This document shows positions 1 to 9,959 of a DNA stretch of 64,000 nt, one piece after another. A model generated the notes under the pieces. That model was not told where the DNA came from. It saw nothing but the letters and a program-made list of their open reading frames with translations, and did not search any database. The translations under genes and the position numbers were made by a program. The first letter of the stretch is position 1, and each line of letters starts with the position of its first letter. This DNA is from Microvirga lupini (GTDB taxonomy: Bacteria; Pseudomonadota; Alphaproteobacteria; Rhizobiales; Beijerinckiaceae), in assembly GCF_014191055.1 (NCBI RefSeq), contig NZ_JACHWB010000002.1, forward strand, positions 558,001 to 622,000, given 5' to 3'.

Positions 1-1103
1 ACGGCCCCACGCTCGCGTTCAAGGACGTGGCGATGCAGTTGCTCGGTCGCCTCATGGATCACGTGCTGAAGGCGCGTGGGGCACGCGCCACCATCGTAGG
101 CGCCACTTCGGGCGACACGGGCAGCGCGGCCGTGGAGGCCTTCAAGGGCCTCGATCAGGTCGACATCTTTATCCTCTACCCGCATGGCCGCGTGTCGGAC
201 GTGCAGCGCCGGCAGATGACCACGGTGGCTTCGCCCAACGTCCATGCGCTCGCGGTCGAGGGCACCTTCGACGATTGCCAGACCATGGTGAAGGGCATGT
301 TCAACCATGCCCGCTTCCGCGACGAACTGCAGCTCTCGGGCGTGAACTCCATCAACTGGGCCCGCGTGGCAGCGCAGGCCGTCTATTACTTCACCGCTGC
401 GGTTGCGCTGGGCTCCCCTCACCGCCCGGTCTCGTTCTCCGTTCCCACGGGCAATTTCGGCGACATCCTCGCCGGCTGGGCGGCCAAGCGCATGGGCCTG
501 CCGATCGAGCGGCTGATGATCGGCACCAATGCCAACGACATCCTGGCCCGCACGCTGGGCTCAGGATCCTATGAGATCAAGGGTGTGCATCCCACGACCT
601 CGCCATCCATGGACATCCAGATCTCGTCCAATTTCGAGCGCCTGCTGTTCGAGGCCTACGGCCGCGATGGCGAAGCGATCCGCCGCCTCATGGCGAGTCT
701 CAACCAGTCCCGCGCTTTCCTCATCGACGCCGAGCCGCTGTCTCGCATCCGCGAGGAGTTCTCGGCTCAGGCCGTCGACGAGGACAACGTCATAGCGGAG
801 ATGGCCGAGACCTATCGCAGCACCGGCTACGTGCTCGACCCGCACAGCGCCGTCGGCACCCGCGCCGCACGCGCCCTGCTCAAAGAAGATCCCGCAACAC
901 CGGTCGTGGCTCTCTCCACGGCCCATCCGGCGAAATTCCCGGACGCGGTCGAGCGTGCGACTGGCGTTCGCCCCGCACTTCCGCCGCACATGGCTGATCT
1001 GATGGAGCGCAGGGAAAGCTTCACGGTTCTTCCCAACGACCAGGCTGCGGTCGAGCGCTTCATCCGCGAGCGCGCGCGGGCGGTCAAAGGCGCTGCCGCA
1101 TGA
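1..1103 (+). CDS. thrC: Threonine synthase, 5' end outside window
   Basis: PLP enzyme that converts O-phosphohomoserine to threonine in the cytoplasm. The reading frame is open from base 3, and its first residues include GPTLAFKD, the PLP-lysine motif of threonine synthases (Lys codon at 21-23). The gene therefore starts upstream of the window, and the GTG at 27 is not its start. About 366 residues are visible, including the phosphate-binding loop ATSGDTGSAA and the SVPTGNFGD stretch. The stop overlaps the start of the M16 peptidase gene (ATGA), so the two are probably co-translated. The next threonine-pathway gene, thrB, lies about 7 kb downstream on the other strand. Confidence 0.97.
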   Translation, partial: GPTLAFKDVAMQLLGRLMDHVLKARGARATIVGATSGDTGSAAVEAFKGLDQVDIFILYPHGRVSDVQRRQMTTVASPNVHALAVEGTFDDCQTMVKGMFNHARFRDELQLSGVNSINWARVAAQAVYYFTAAVALGSPHRPVSFSVPTGNFGDILAGWAAKRMGLPIERLMIGTNANDILARTLGSGSYEIKGVHPTTSPSMDIQISSNFERLLFEAYGRDGEAIRRLMASLNQSRAFLIDAEPLSRIREEFSAQAVDEDNVIAEMAETYRSTGYVLDPHSAVGTRAARALLKEDPATPVVALSTAHPAKFPDAVERATGVRPALPPHMADLMERRESFTVLPNDQAAVERFIRERARAVKGAAA

Positions 1104-2383
1104 ACCAGCATTTCGTCCGCGAGAAGCGGATCGACATCACCACCCTGTCCAACGGCCTGATGGTCGCCACCGAGCGAATGCCGGAGATCGCCACCGCGAC
1201 GCTCGGCGTCTGGGTCGGCACCGGCTCGCGCCACGAGCAGCCGCATGAGCATGGGCTTTCGCATCTCATCGAGCACATGGCGTTCAAGGGCACGGCGCGG
1301 CGCTCCGCCCGACAGATCGCCGAGGACATCGAGAATGTGGGCGGCGACATCAATGCCGCCACCAGCGTCGAATACACGAGCTATACAGCGCGCGTCCTCG
1401 GTGAGAACGTGGATGTCGCCCTCGACGTGCTCGGCGACATCCTCATCCACTCGGCTTTCGACGCGGGCGAGCTTGCCCGCGAGAAGGGCGTGATCCTGCA
1501 GGAATACGCCGCCGTCGAGGACACGCCGGACGATCTCATCTACGACGCCTTCATGGAAACAGCCTTCGCGGGCCAAGCCGTCGGCCGCCCGATCCTCGGC
1601 ACTCCGGACACCATCAAAAGCTTCGACGAGGCGACGATCCGCGCCTTCCTGGCGCGGGAATACACCCCTGGCAAGATGGTGCTGGCGGCCGCCGGCGACG
1701 TGGAGCATGCCCAGATCGTCGATCTGGCCGAGCGCCTGTTCGGCGCCATGCCGACTGTTCCGGCCCGCCAGCCCGAGGCGGGGCACTATACCGGCGGCGA
1801 GCGGCGCATTTCCCGCAAGCTCGAACAGGCGAACATCGTGCTCGGCCTGCCCGGGCTGTCGTTCAAGGACCCGAACTACTACGCCGCGCATCTCTTCGCC
1901 CATATGCTGGGCGGCGGCCTGACCTCGCGGCTCTGGCATGAAGTGCGCGAAACCCGCGGCCTCGCCTATTCTATCGATTCCTTCCACTGGCCCTTCTCCG
2001 ATTGCGGCCTCTTCGGCATCGGCGCCGGAACGGCCGGATCGGACGTGCGGGAACTGATGGACGTGACGCTGGCCTGCATGGTCCAGGCCACGCAGGACAT
2101 CAGCGAGATCGAGCTGATCCGCGCCAAGGCGCAGATGAAGGTGGCCCTGCTCACGGCCCTGGAAACTCCAGGCGGCCGCATCGAGCGGGTGGCCCGCCAG
2201 CTCCTGTCTTGGGGCCGGGTGGTCGGCAGCGAGGAGATCGTCCGAAAGGTCGATGCCCTCAAGGTGGAGCATGTGCGCGAGGCGGGTCGCCGTCTGCTGC
2301 AGGGTGCGCCCACCCTCGCGGCGATTGGTCCGATCAAGGCGCTGCCCTCGTTGGAGAGCATCGCCCAGGGGCTGCGCGGCTGA
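1100..2383 (+). CDS. M16 family zinc peptidase (processing-peptidase-like)
   Basis: A 427-residue metallopeptidase of the pitrilysin/mitochondrial processing peptidase beta type. The inverted zinc motif HLIEH is at residues 55-59 and the third zinc ligand Glu fits at residue 135 (HxxEH-x76-E), so the active site looks intact. The C-terminal half carries the usual inactive M16 repeat, including a GGGLTSRL stretch. Its ATG lies inside the thrC stop (ATGA). The thrC-M16 pairing is common in Hyphomicrobiales. Its substrate is not known from the sequence. No signal peptide is seen, so it is probably cytoplasmic. Confidence 0.93.
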   Translation: MNQHFVREKRIDITTLSNGLMVATERMPEIATATLGVWVGTGSRHEQPHEHGLSHLIEHMAFKGTARRSARQIAEDIENVGGDINAATSVEYTSYTARVLGENVDVALDVLGDILIHSAFDAGELAREKGVILQEYAAVEDTPDDLIYDAFMETAFAGQAVGRPILGTPDTIKSFDEATIRAFLAREYTPGKMVLAAAGDVEHAQIVDLAERLFGAMPTVPARQPEAGHYTGGERRISRKLEQANIVLGLPGLSFKDPNYYAAHLFAHMLGGGLTSRLWHEVRETRGLAYSIDSFHWPFSDCGLFGIGAGTAGSDVRELMDVTLACMVQATQDISEIELIRAKAQMKVALLTALETPGGRIERVARQLLSWGRVVGSEEIVRKVDALKVEHVREAGRRLLQGAPTLAAIGPIKALPSLESIAQGLRG

Positions 2384-2583
2384 TTTTTCTGCCACGCCTG
2401 CCTTTAGGTCACGCCCAATTCTCCTCAATCCCGCCGTAAACGGGTCCCATGGCCCGATGGTAACAATAACCAATGAGTCCTGCGGACAAGTGGGGGCCTG
2501 TTCCGGCTCCGCCTTGCTCTCAAGCCTCCTGACCGGTACCAATCCTGTTCCTTTGTTTTAGTACCGGACGAAAGACCGAAGCA

Positions 2584-5463
2584 TTGCGGATCGTATCTTT
2601 CGCCATAGCCCTTCTCTTGGCGACATTCCTGGGGCTCGCCTGGCCGACCAGCGGCTGGGCCGTGGAATCCGTGCGCGTCGACCCCAAGATGAAGGCCATC
2701 GACCTCACCCCGGCCATCGAACGCTACAACTCGGACGGGGACGAGATCCGCATTTCCACGGCCCCGGGGCGCGACGGCATCGTCCGCCGCATCGCCGTGA
2801 AGGCGCGCGAGGCCGGCACCCGGCCGGACTGGATGGTCTTCGCGCTCACCAACGACACCGACGAGCAGATCGAGCGCCTCCTGGTCGCTCCGCATTTCCG
2901 CCTCACCGGTTCCGGGGTGATCTGGCCCGATCTCGGCGCCACCCGCATCGCGGCGATCACGGCGAGCCAAGGAATCAGGCCGGAGCGCGACGACAGCGAG
3001 GACGCCGACCTCTTCCTCATCACCCTCGATCCCGGCACGACCGTCACCTTCGTGGCGGAGCTGCGCTCCGAGAACCTGCCCCAGGTTCATCTGTGGGATG
3101 CGGATGCCTATAAGGACCGGGTCAACGGCCTGACGCTCTACAAGGGCATCATCATCGGCATCGCGGGCCTGCTTGCCCTCTTCCTCACCATCGTGTTCGT
3201 GGTGAAGGGTGCCCTGATCTTCCCGGCGGCCGCGGCGCTGGCCTGGGCGGTGCTGGCCTATGCCTGCATCGATTTCGGTTTCTTCCAGCGCGTCTTCCCG
3301 ATCACGGAAGCCACCGAGCAGATCTACCGCGCCGGTGCCGAGGCGGTGCTCTCGGCAACGCTCCTCGTCTTCCTCTTCGCCTATCTCAACCTCAACCGCT
3401 GGCACGTGCGCTACAGCCACGTCACGGCGTTCTGGCTCCTGTTCCTCGGGGGAATGGTGGCGCTCGCCATCGTCGATCCCCCGGTGGCCTCGGGCGTAGC
3501 CCGCATGTCGATTGCCGCGGTGGCCGGCATCGGTTTCGTTCTCGTGATCCATCTGGCGACGCACGGCTACGACCGCGCCGTGATGCTCGTTCCCACTTGG
3601 CTGCTCCTGGTCGCCTGGGTGACGGCCGCGAGCTTCACCGTGGTTGGCCAGCTCTCCTCCGATCTCGTCCCCCCTGCCCTGGTCGGCGGCCTTGTGCTGG
3701 TGGTCATGCTCATCGGCTTCACGGTCATGCAGCACGCTTTCGCCGGAGGCGGCTTCGCGCGCGGATTTGTCAACGACACGGAGCGTCGGGCGCTGGCCCT
3801 CACCGGGGCAGGCGACATCGTGTTCGACTGGGACGTGGTCTCCGACAACATCTTCGTCAGCCCGGAGGTCGAGCATCAGCTCGGGCTCAAGCGCGGTTCG
3901 CTGGAAGGGCCGGCCTCCGCGTGGCTCGACCTGATCCATCCCTTTGACAAGGACCGCTACCGGCTCGCCCTCGATGCGGTCATCGAGCAGCGTCGCGGCC
4001 GCCTGACCCAGGACTTCCGCCTGCGCTCGTCGACCGGCGCGCACCACTGGTTCCGGCTCCGGGCCCGCCCGGTGATCGGTTCTGACGGCGAGGTGCTGCG
4101 CATCGTCGGCACCCTCGCGGACGTCATGGACAGCAAGACCGCGGAAGAGCGCCTGCTGCACGACGCCGTGCACGACAATCTGACGAGCCTGCCGAACCGC
4201 CAGCTCTTCTATGATCGTCTGGAGGCGGCCCTCACCTTCGCTAGCCAGGACGATTCCTTACGTCCGACCGTCGTCGTCATCGACATCGACAAGCTGAAGG
4301 ACGCCAACGCCACCGCAGGCTATGCCGCCGGCGACTCGATCCTGCTGACCCTGTCACGCCGCCTGAGCCGCCTGCTGAAACCGCAGGATACGCTGGCGCG
4401 CATCTCGGGCGACGAGTTCGCGATCATCCTGCTCTCGGAGCGGGAGACGGACCGCATCATCTCCTTCGCCGACATGGTCCGGCGCGTGGTCACGACACCG
4501 TTCACCTACTCGGAGCGCGAGTTCTTCCTCACCGCGTCCATCGGCATCGCGCTCTACGATCCGCAGATCGCCGCGCGACGCGAGGAGGTGCTGCGCAACG
4601 CCGAGATCGCCATGGCACATGCGCGGCGCAACGGCGGCGACCGGATCGAGGTGTTCCGGCCCACCATGCGCTCCGACCGCAGCGATCACTTCACCATGGA
4701 GACCGACCTGCGCCACGCCCTCGACCGGGGGGAGATGAAGGTGCTGTTCAAGCCGATCGTGCGCCTGGAAGACCGAACCATCGCAGGCTTCGAGTCGATG
4801 CTGCGCTGGGATCATCCGCGGCTCGGGCGTGTCGGGCCTGAGGACTTCATGTCGATTGCCGAGGAGACGGGCCTCATCGTCAAGCTGAGCGTGTTCCTGC
4901 TCGAGCAGACCGGCCGCGAACTGGCCGCGTGGCAGAACGCCCTCGAGGTCGAACCGCCGATCTTCGCCAGCGTGAACATGTCGAGCCATCACCTGCTGCG
5001 CCACGACCTGCTGCAGGACGTGAAGACGGTGATCGCCCGCTCCGGGGTCATTCCCGGCACGCTCAAGATCGAGATGACGGAAAGTCTCGTGATGGAGAAC
5101 CCGGAATACTCGGCCCAGATGCTCTCGCGCCTGCGCGACCTCGGGGCCGGCCTGTCGCTCGACGATTTCGGCACCGGCTATTCCGCTCTCGCCTATCTGC
5201 AGCGTTTCCCGTTCGACACGATCAAGGTGGACGAGTCCTTCGTGCGCCAGATGGCGGCCGGCAGGCCCGTGATCCTGCGCTCCATCGTAAAGATGGCGCA
5301 CGAGCTCGGCATGGAGATCGTGGCGGAAGGCGCAGAAAGCGAGTCCGAGGCGATCGAGCTCTACCAGCTCGGCTGCGAATACGCACAGGGTCCCGTCTTC
5401 GGCGAGCCGATGTCGACGCTCCAGGCGCGCCAGCTGGTGGGGGCTGCTCCGGCGGCGGCGTGA
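2584..5463 (+). CDS. 7TM-PAS-GGDEF-EAL c-di-GMP signalling protein
   Basis: A 959-residue membrane signalling protein. In order: signal peptide (about 1-26), periplasmic domain (27-185), seven membrane helices (about 190-390), PAS (about 405-525), GGDEF (about 530-700) and EAL (about 710-955). The GGDEF signature reads SGDEF (608-612) and the inhibitory RxxD site reads KPQD, so cyclase activity is doubtful. The EAL signature reads ESM (Glu737), but the other EAL catalytic residues are visible: the Asn of VNMS, Glu of EMTES, the Asp pair of DDFGTGY (860-861), Lys of KVDESF and a late Glu and Gln. A phosphodiesterase or a c-di-GMP sensor is likely. The start is a TTG; it was chosen because it begins directly with the signal peptide. 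Confidence 0.88.
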   Translation: MRIVSFAIALLLATFLGLAWPTSGWAVESVRVDPKMKAIDLTPAIERYNSDGDEIRISTAPGRDGIVRRIAVKAREAGTRPDWMVFALTNDTDEQIERLLVAPHFRLTGSGVIWPDLGATRIAAITASQGIRPERDDSEDADLFLITLDPGTTVTFVAELRSENLPQVHLWDADAYKDRVNGLTLYKGIIIGIAGLLALFLTIVFVVKGALIFPAAAALAWAVLAYACIDFGFFQRVFPITEATEQIYRAGAEAVLSATLLVFLFAYLNLNRWHVRYSHVTAFWLLFLGGMVALAIVDPPVASGVARMSIAAVAGIGFVLVIHLATHGYDRAVMLVPTWLLLVAWVTAASFTVVGQLSSDLVPPALVGGLVLVVMLIGFTVMQHAFAGGGFARGFVNDTERRALALTGAGDIVFDWDVVSDNIFVSPEVEHQLGLKRGSLEGPASAWLDLIHPFDKDRYRLALDAVIEQRRGRLTQDFRLRSSTGAHHWFRLRARPVIGSDGEVLRIVGTLADVMDSKTAEERLLHDAVHDNLTSLPNRQLFYDRLEAALTFASQDDSLRPTVVVIDIDKLKDANATAGYAAGDSILLTLSRRLSRLLKPQDTLARISGDEFAIILLSERETDRIISFADMVRRVVTTPFTYSEREFFLTASIGIALYDPQIAARREEVLRNAEIAMAHARRNGGDRIEVFRPTMRSDRSDHFTMETDLRHALDRGEMKVLFKPIVRLEDRTIAGFESMLRWDHPRLGRVGPEDFMSIAEETGLIVKLSVFLLEQTGRELAAWQNALEVEPPIFASVNMSSHHLLRHDLLQDVKTVIARSGVIPGTLKIEMTESLVMENPEYSAQMLSRLRDLGAGLSLDDFGTGYSALAYLQRFPFDTIKVDESFVRQMAAGRPVILRSIVKMAHELGMEIVAEGAESESEAIELYQLGCEYAQGPVFGEPMSTLQARQLVGAAPAAA

Positions 5464-5481
5464 TCAGTCCGCCACGTCAGA

Positions 5482-6093
5482 TCAGGCGTGGCCGGCTTCC
5501 ATGGACAGCATGGCGGGCTCGATTCCAATCCGGCGCAGGGCCATCTCGTAGCGCACATCCGCGGCCGTGTTGAAGACGAGCTCCGCATCGGCCGGGGTAT
5601 TGAGCCAGCCATTGGCCTGCATCTCCATCTCCAGCTGGCCCGCGCCCCAGCCCGCATAGCCTAAGGCCAGCACCGCGTTCTCAGGCCCGTGGCCGGCCGC
5701 GATGGCGCGCAGGATATCGATGGTGGCGGTCAGGCAGATGCTGTCGTCGATGGGCAGGGTCGATTGGGAGAGGTGGAAATCTGGCGAATGGAGCACGAAG
5801 CCGCGGCTCGTCTCCACAGGACCGCCCATGAGCACCTGCATGGTCCCCACCTTCTGCGGCAGGCGGATGCGCTCCATCTCGGGCACGATCTCGAGCTGAA
5901 CCAGCAGATCCGGCATGGTGACGTTGGCGGCAGGCCGGTTGAGGATGATACCCATCGCCCCTTCGGCCGAGTGGGCGCAGATGAAGATGACGGCCCGGGC
6001 GAAGCGTTCGTCCATCATTCCCGGCATCGCCACGAGAAGCTGCCCGTCGAGGTAAGTTGATTCGGTGCCGTATGGTGAAAGGTGAGAGCCCAT
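5482..6093 (-). CDS. YqgE/AlgH family protein (UPF0301)
   Basis: A 203-residue member of the YqgE/AlgH family, whose biochemical role is unsettled. Family hallmarks are visible: [12 protein letters not shown] near the N-terminus, then [21 protein letters not shown], a GGPV motif and [12 protein letters not shown]. It is convergent with the GGDEF-EAL gene (18-nt gap). Its start region is divergent from the DsbD-like gene at 6199, so the roughly 105 nt between them should carry both promoters. The exact start is uncertain because another Met lies at the MPGMM segment; the upstream ATG fits the family length better. Confidence 0.9.
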   Translation of the reverse strand: MGSHLSPYGTESTYLDGQLLVAMPGMMDERFARAVIFICAHSAEGAMGIILNRPAANVTMPDLLVQLEIVPEMERIRLPQKVGTMQVLMGGPVETSRGFVLHSPDFHLSQSTLPIDDSICLTATIDILRAIAAGHGPENAVLALGYAGWGAGQLEMEMQANGWLNTPADAELVFNTAADVRYEMALRRIGIEPAMLSMEAGHA

Positions 6094-6198
6094 ATCCTAC
6101 AATCTGCCTTGCCGGACTTGCCGCCCGATCACAGGATCGTGGATGGCAGACCCGAGAATAAACGCATAAGGGAAGTGCCTCAGGGAGGCGTCAGTTCC

Positions 6199-7026
6199 AT
6201 GGCATCCATGTTCCGCGCCGCTTCGGTTGCGTTTTTTTGTATTTTGTCCATTGCCGTAGCCGACGCGCAACCCATCAAGCCCTCCGCCTCGACCCAAGGG
6301 TTCCATTCCCGTGCCCGCCTGATCGGTGGCGGGCAGCAGGGCGAGCATTGGCTCGCCGGGATCGAGATCACCCTCGACCAGGGCTTCAAGACCTATTGGC
6401 GGACCCCTGGGGATTCCGGTCTGCCCCCGCGGTTCGACTGGTCCGGATCGGAGAACGTCGCCAGCACCGAGATTCGCTGGCCGGCCCCCAAGCGGCATGA
6501 GGATGCGGCGGGGGTCGCCTATGTCTACGGCAAGCAGGCGGTGATTCCGGTCCTTGTGAAGCCCAAGGACCCGACAAAGCCCATCAGGCTCGTCCTGGCG
6601 CTGGAATACGGGGTCTGCAAGGACATCTGCATTCCGGCCAATGCGGATCTCACCCTGGACCTCAGCGGCGCCGATTCCGAGCGCAAGGCCATCGAGGCGG
6701 CACTGGCCAAAGTTCCACTCCTTCAAAAGCTGGGAGCCCAGGCGGATCTGTCGATCCTGTCCATCGCTCCCGTCGCCGGAGACAAGCCGGCCTTTACGGT
6801 CACCATCCAGGCGCCTCCCGGTACGAAGCCTGCTCTTTTCCCGGAGGGGCCGGAGAACTGGTTCTTCTCAGCGTCCCACCCGGCCGAGGGCGACCGCTTC
6901 ACCGTCACGATCGAAGAGAAGCCGAAGGATGTTTCGGGGCCTGTTCCCCTGCACCTGACCCTGGTGGCCGGGGACAAGGCCGTCGAGACGGAAGTCAGCC
7001 TCGACGAGAACGGGAAGCCGCGCTAG
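6199..7026 (+). CDS. Exported DsbD alpha-domain-like protein
   Basis: A 275-residue secreted protein resembling the N-terminal (alpha) domain of the thiol-disulfide transporter DsbD. The open frame extends to 6082, but the ATG at 6199 is preferred: AGGGAGG lies about 10 nt upstream, and it is followed at once by a signal peptide ending near ADAQ. A Cys pair sits in GVCKDICIP (Cys140 and Cys144), the position of the DsbD-alpha redox cysteines. No DsbD membrane or thioredoxin domain follows, so it is a stand-alone periplasmic domain whose electron donor is unknown. The peroxiredoxin gene begins 39 nt downstream on the same strand. Confidence 0.85.
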   Translation: MASMFRAASVAFFCILSIAVADAQPIKPSASTQGFHSRARLIGGGQQGEHWLAGIEITLDQGFKTYWRTPGDSGLPPRFDWSGSENVASTEIRWPAPKRHEDAAGVAYVYGKQAVIPVLVKPKDPTKPIRLVLALEYGVCKDICIPANADLTLDLSGADSERKAIEAALAKVPLLQKLGAQADLSILSIAPVAGDKPAFTVTIQAPPGTKPALFPEGPENWFFSASHPAEGDRFTVTIEEKPKDVSGPVPLHLTLVAGDKAVETEVSLDENGKPR

Positions 7027-7065
7027 GGATAAAGCATTCAGCATCATAGCTTTGGAGACCCTGCC

Positions 7066-7548
7066 ATGCCCATCCAGGTCGGCGAACGCCTGCCCCAGGT
7101 CACTTTTCGCGTCATGACGTCTGACGGTCCCGTGGCCAAGACCACGGACGATCTCTTCAAAGGCCGCAAGGTGGTTCTCGTCGCCGTCCCCGGCGCCTTC
7201 ACCCCCACCTGCCACCGCAACCACCTGCCGGGCTACGTGCAGAAGAAGGACGAGATCCTGGCCAAAGGAGTCGATGCGATCCTCGTGACTTCGGTGAACG
7301 ACGTCTTCGTGCTGGAGGCCTGGGGCAAGGCCTCCGAGGCCACAGGCATCGAGTTCATCTCCGACGGCAATGCGGATTTCGCCAAGGCCATCGGCCTGTC
7401 CATGGACGGGGCAGGCTTCGGCCTCGGCACCCGGTCCCAGCGCTATTCCATGGTGGTTGAGGACGGCGTGGTGAAGGCCCTCAACGTGGAGGACGCCCCC
7501 TCGAAGGCGCAGCATTCCGGCGCCGAGAACCTCATGAAGGATCTCTGA
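7066..7548 (+). CDS. Prx5-type peroxiredoxin
   Basis: A 160-residue thiol peroxidase that reduces hydrogen and organic peroxides. The active-site motif PGAFTPTC places the peroxidatic Cys at residue 49. The length and the VNDVFVLEAWGK and GLGTRSQRYSMVV segments are typical of the Prx5 subfamily (glutaredoxin- or thioredoxin-dependent). It has no signal peptide, so it is cytoplasmic. It follows the DsbD-like gene by 39 nt on the same strand, so a redox operon is plausible but not proven. A hairpin with 8-bp arms (7559-7585) lies between it and the convergent rnhA. Confidence 0.94.
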   Translation: MPIQVGERLPQVTFRVMTSDGPVAKTTDDLFKGRKVVLVAVPGAFTPTCHRNHLPGYVQKKDEILAKGVDAILVTSVNDVFVLEAWGKASEATGIEFISDGNADFAKAIGLSMDGAGFGLGTRSQRYSMVVEDGVVKALNVEDAPSKAQHSGAENLMKDL

Positions 7549-7558
7549 TCCGACCCCA

Positions 7559-7585
7559 CCGGAGGGTTAGGCGCTAGCCCTCCGG
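7559..7585. terminator. Hairpin between convergent prx5-like and rnhA genes
   Basis: CCGGAGGG and CCCTCCGG form perfect 8-bp arms around an 11-nt loop. It overlaps the rnhA stop codon and lies 11 nt after the peroxiredoxin stop. The position between convergent genes suggests a bidirectional terminator, but neither side has a good U-run. Confidence 0.45.
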
Positions 7586-8034
7586 CCATTCTTCTTGAAC
7601 GGCTGCATCGCCGCAACGGCGAGTTCGTCGACGCGAATGTTCGTCGGATCGTCCGCGTGCCCCTTCACCCAATGCCAGGCGACGTCGTGGCGGGAGGCCG
7701 CCTCGTCGAGTTCCCGCCAGAGATCCTCGTTCTTCACCGGCTTGTTGTCGGCGGTGCGCCAGCCGCGCCGCTTCCAGTTGTGCATCCACTGGGTGATGCC
7801 CTGGCGGACATACTGGGAGTCCGTGAACAGGTCGACCGCGCAGGAGCGCTTGAGGGCGTTCAGCCCCTCGATGGCGGCGCGGATTTCCATGCGGTTGTTG
7901 GTGGTGTGCGCCTCCCCGCCGGAAATCTCTTTCTCGCTTCCGTTGAAGAACAGAATCGCGCCCCAGCCTCCCGGCCCGGGATTTCCCGAGCAGGCGCCGT
8001 CGGTGTAGATCATCACGCGCTTGGTATCACTCAT
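7567..8034 (-). CDS. rnhA: Ribonuclease HI
   Basis: A 155-residue enzyme that cuts the RNA strand of RNA-DNA hybrids. The catalytic acidic residues are visible as Asp12 ([14 protein letters not shown]), Glu50 (NNRMEIRA), Asp72 (FTDSQY) and Asp136 (RVDELA); WVKGHADDP supplies the usual His loop. It is the last gene of the reverse ispH-thrB-rnhA group, and its ATG overlaps the thrB stop by 4 nt, so it is translationally coupled. The position before Asp136 reads NIRVDELA where many family members have NERADELA. Confidence 0.97.
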   Translation of the reverse strand: MSDTKRVMIYTDGACSGNPGPGGWGAILFFNGSEKEISGGEAHTTNNRMEIRAAIEGLNALKRSCAVDLFTDSQYVRQGITQWMHNWKRRGWRTADNKPVKNEDLWRELDEAASRHDVAWHWVKGHADDPTNIRVDELAVAAMQPFKKNGRRASA

Positions 8035-8996
8035 GCTTCAAGTCCGTATTCTCGCGCGTGCTTCACGTGGCGGTGGAAATTGAGCTTGCGGTCGTATTCC
8101 ATCGGATCCTTCGGCTTCACCAGCGCACCCGGCGGCACGTTGAGCCAGTCGACCAGACGGGTCAGCATGAAGCGCATGGCCGATCCCCGGCAGAGAGTTG
8201 GCAGCGCCTCGACCTCTTCCGCATTCAGACGCCGCACGGCCTGATAGCCGGCAAGCATCGCCTGTCCCTTGGTGAGATTGAACGAACCGTCGATCTCGAA
8301 GCACCAGGCGTTGAGGCAGATGGCGACGTCGTAGGCGAAGGCATCCGTGCAGGCGAAATAGAAGTCGATCAGTCCCGAGACTTCCGGGCCGATGAAGAAC
8401 ACGTTGTCGGTGAAGAGATCCGCATGGATGATGCCGCTGGGCAGGCCGCGCGGCCACGAGGCCTCAAGGTTCGCCAGCTCCCGCCTGGTCCGCTCGGCAA
8501 GGCCCGGCGACACCGTATCGGCCTGAGCCTCGGCTTGGGCGAAGAGCGGCCTCCAGGCCTCCAGCGTCAGGGCGTTGGGCCGGTACCCGTCGAAATCCTG
8601 CCCGGCCAGGTGCAGCTTCGCCAAGGCGCCGCCGAGAGCCCCGCAATGCTGGGCCGTCGGGCGGCGGACCGCGATGCCCTCTAAGAACGTGATGATCACG
8701 GCGGGCCGTCCGGCGACCCTCCCTAAGGGCTCGCCCCTACGGTTGTTGACCGGCAACGGACAATTCAGCCCCTTTTGCGCCAGATGCTGCATCAGTCCGA
8801 GGAAGAAGGGCAGATCGTCCTCCCGCACCCGCTTCTCGTAGAGGGTGAGGATGTAGGAACCTTTAGTGGTGTGGAGGAAATAATTGGTGTTCTCCACGCC
8901 CTCGGCGATGCCCTTGTAGGAGAGCACCGTGCCGATGTCGTAGGTTTCGAGAAACGCCGACAGCTCCTCGTCGCTGACTTCCGTATAGACCGCCAC
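8031..8996 (-). CDS. thrB: Homoserine kinase
   Basis: A 321-residue ThrB of the aminoglycoside-phosphotransferase-like fold used by alphaproteobacteria, making O-phosphohomoserine for threonine synthase. The N-terminal lobe carries [13 protein letters not shown], the catalytic loop is [13 protein letters not shown], and the metal-binding segment is [16 protein letters not shown]. The length is normal. Its start lies 3 nt after the ispH stop, and its stop overlaps rnhA. Its product feeds ThrC, encoded at the window start on the other strand. Confidence 0.97.
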   Translation of the reverse strand: MAVYTEVSDEELSAFLETYDIGTVLSYKGIAEGVENTNYFLHTTKGSYILTLYEKRVREDDLPFFLGLMQHLAQKGLNCPLPVNNRRGEPLGRVAGRPAVIITFLEGIAVRRPTAQHCGALGGALAKLHLAGQDFDGYRPNALTLEAWRPLFAQAEAQADTVSPGLAERTRRELANLEASWPRGLPSGIIHADLFTDNVFFIGPEVSGLIDFYFACTDAFAYDVAICLNAWCFEIDGSFNLTKGQAMLAGYQAVRRLNAEEVEALPTLCRGSAMRFMLTRLVDWLNVPPGALVKPKDPMEYDRKLNFHRHVKHAREYGLEA

Positions 8997-8999
8997 CGT

Positions 9000-9959
9000 T
9001 TACTCCGCCGCCTGCTCACGCAACTCGCGCGGCAAAGGAAAGAACACGCTCTCGTCCGCCGTGGACACGCTCTCGACCGAGACCTCGTAGCGCTCGGCGA
9101 AGGCGTCGATGATCTCCTCCACCAGGATCTCGGGCGCGGAGGCGCCGGCCGTGATGCCGAGGCTCCGGATGTTGCCGAAGAGCGACCAGTCGATGTCCTC
9201 GGCCCGCAAGATCAGGCGGACCACAGGGCAGCCCTCCCGCTCGGCGACCTCCCGCAGGCGCTGGGAATTGGAGGAATTAGGCGAGCCCACCACGATCATG
9301 GCGTCGACCTGCGGGGCTACCCGCTTGACGGCGCCCTGGCGGTTGGTGGTGGCGTAGCAGATGTCCTCCTTGTGCGGCCCGACGATGGCGGGAAAGCGCG
9401 TTTTGAGGGCATCCACCATGTCCTGCGTGTCGTCGACCGACAGGGTGGTCTGCGTCACGAAGGCGAGGTTGTCGGGATCCTCCGGTTCGAGCCGGGAGAT
9501 GTCGTCGACGGTCTCGACCAGGGTCACCGCCCCTTCGGGGAGCTGGCCCATGGTGCCGATGACCTCGGGATGGCCGGCATGGCCGATCAGGATGATGTGT
9601 CGGCCCCGCTTGTAATGGACCTGCGCCTCGCGATGGACCTTGGTCACCAGCGGACAGGTGGCGTCGATGGCGAAGAGGTTGCGGGCCTGGGCCGCTTCAG
9701 GCACCGACTTGGCCACCCCATGGGCCGAGAAGATGACCGGCGCCCCGTTGTCAGGCACCTCGTCGAGTTCCCGCACGAAGACCGCGCCCTTCCGCTTCAG
9801 GTTTTCCACCACGTATTTGTTGTGCACGATCTCATGGCGCACATAGACCGGCGCCCCATGGATCGCCAGCGCCTTCTCGACGGCATCGATGGCACGGACG
9901 ACCCCGGCGCAGAAGCCGCGCGGGGCACAGAGCAGAATGTCGAGGGGTGGCTTCGTCAT
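9000..9959 (-). CDS. ispH: 4-hydroxy-3-methylbut-2-enyl diphosphate reductase
   Basis: The last enzyme of the MEP isoprenoid pathway; it makes IPP and DMAPP using an iron-sulfur cluster. It has 319 residues. The three cluster cysteines are Cys17 (PRGFCAGV), Cys102 ([11 protein letters not shown]) and Cys201 ([11 protein letters not shown]). The [11 protein letters not shown] segment near residue 230 and [10 protein letters not shown] near residue 270 are family signatures. It is the first gene of the reverse ispH-thrB-rnhA group, so the promoter should lie in 9960-10050. Confidence 0.97.
   Translation of the reverse strand: MTKPPLDILLCAPRGFCAGVVRAIDAVEKALAIHGAPVYVRHEIVHNKYVVENLKRKGAVFVRELDEVPDNGAPVIFSAHGVAKSVPEAAQARNLFAIDATCPLVTKVHREAQVHYKRGRHIILIGHAGHPEVIGTMGQLPEGAVTLVETVDDISRLEPEDPDNLAFVTQTTLSVDDTQDMVDALKTRFPAIVGPHKEDICYATTNRQGAVKRVAPQVDAMIVVGSPNSSNSQRLREVAEREGCPVVRLILRAEDIDWSLFGNIRSLGITAGASAPEILVEEIIDAFAERYEVSVESVSTADESVFFPLPRELREQAAE

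Noticed and set aside
827..2542. A 571-codon reverse-strand frame opposite thrC and the M16 gene.
   Set aside because: It is a mirror of two strong genes in high-GC DNA; it has low-complexity His/Arg/Ala content and no family.
2425..4173. A 582-codon reverse frame opposite the 7TM GGDEF-EAL gene.
   Set aside because: Antisense shadow with no recognisable domain or ribosome site.
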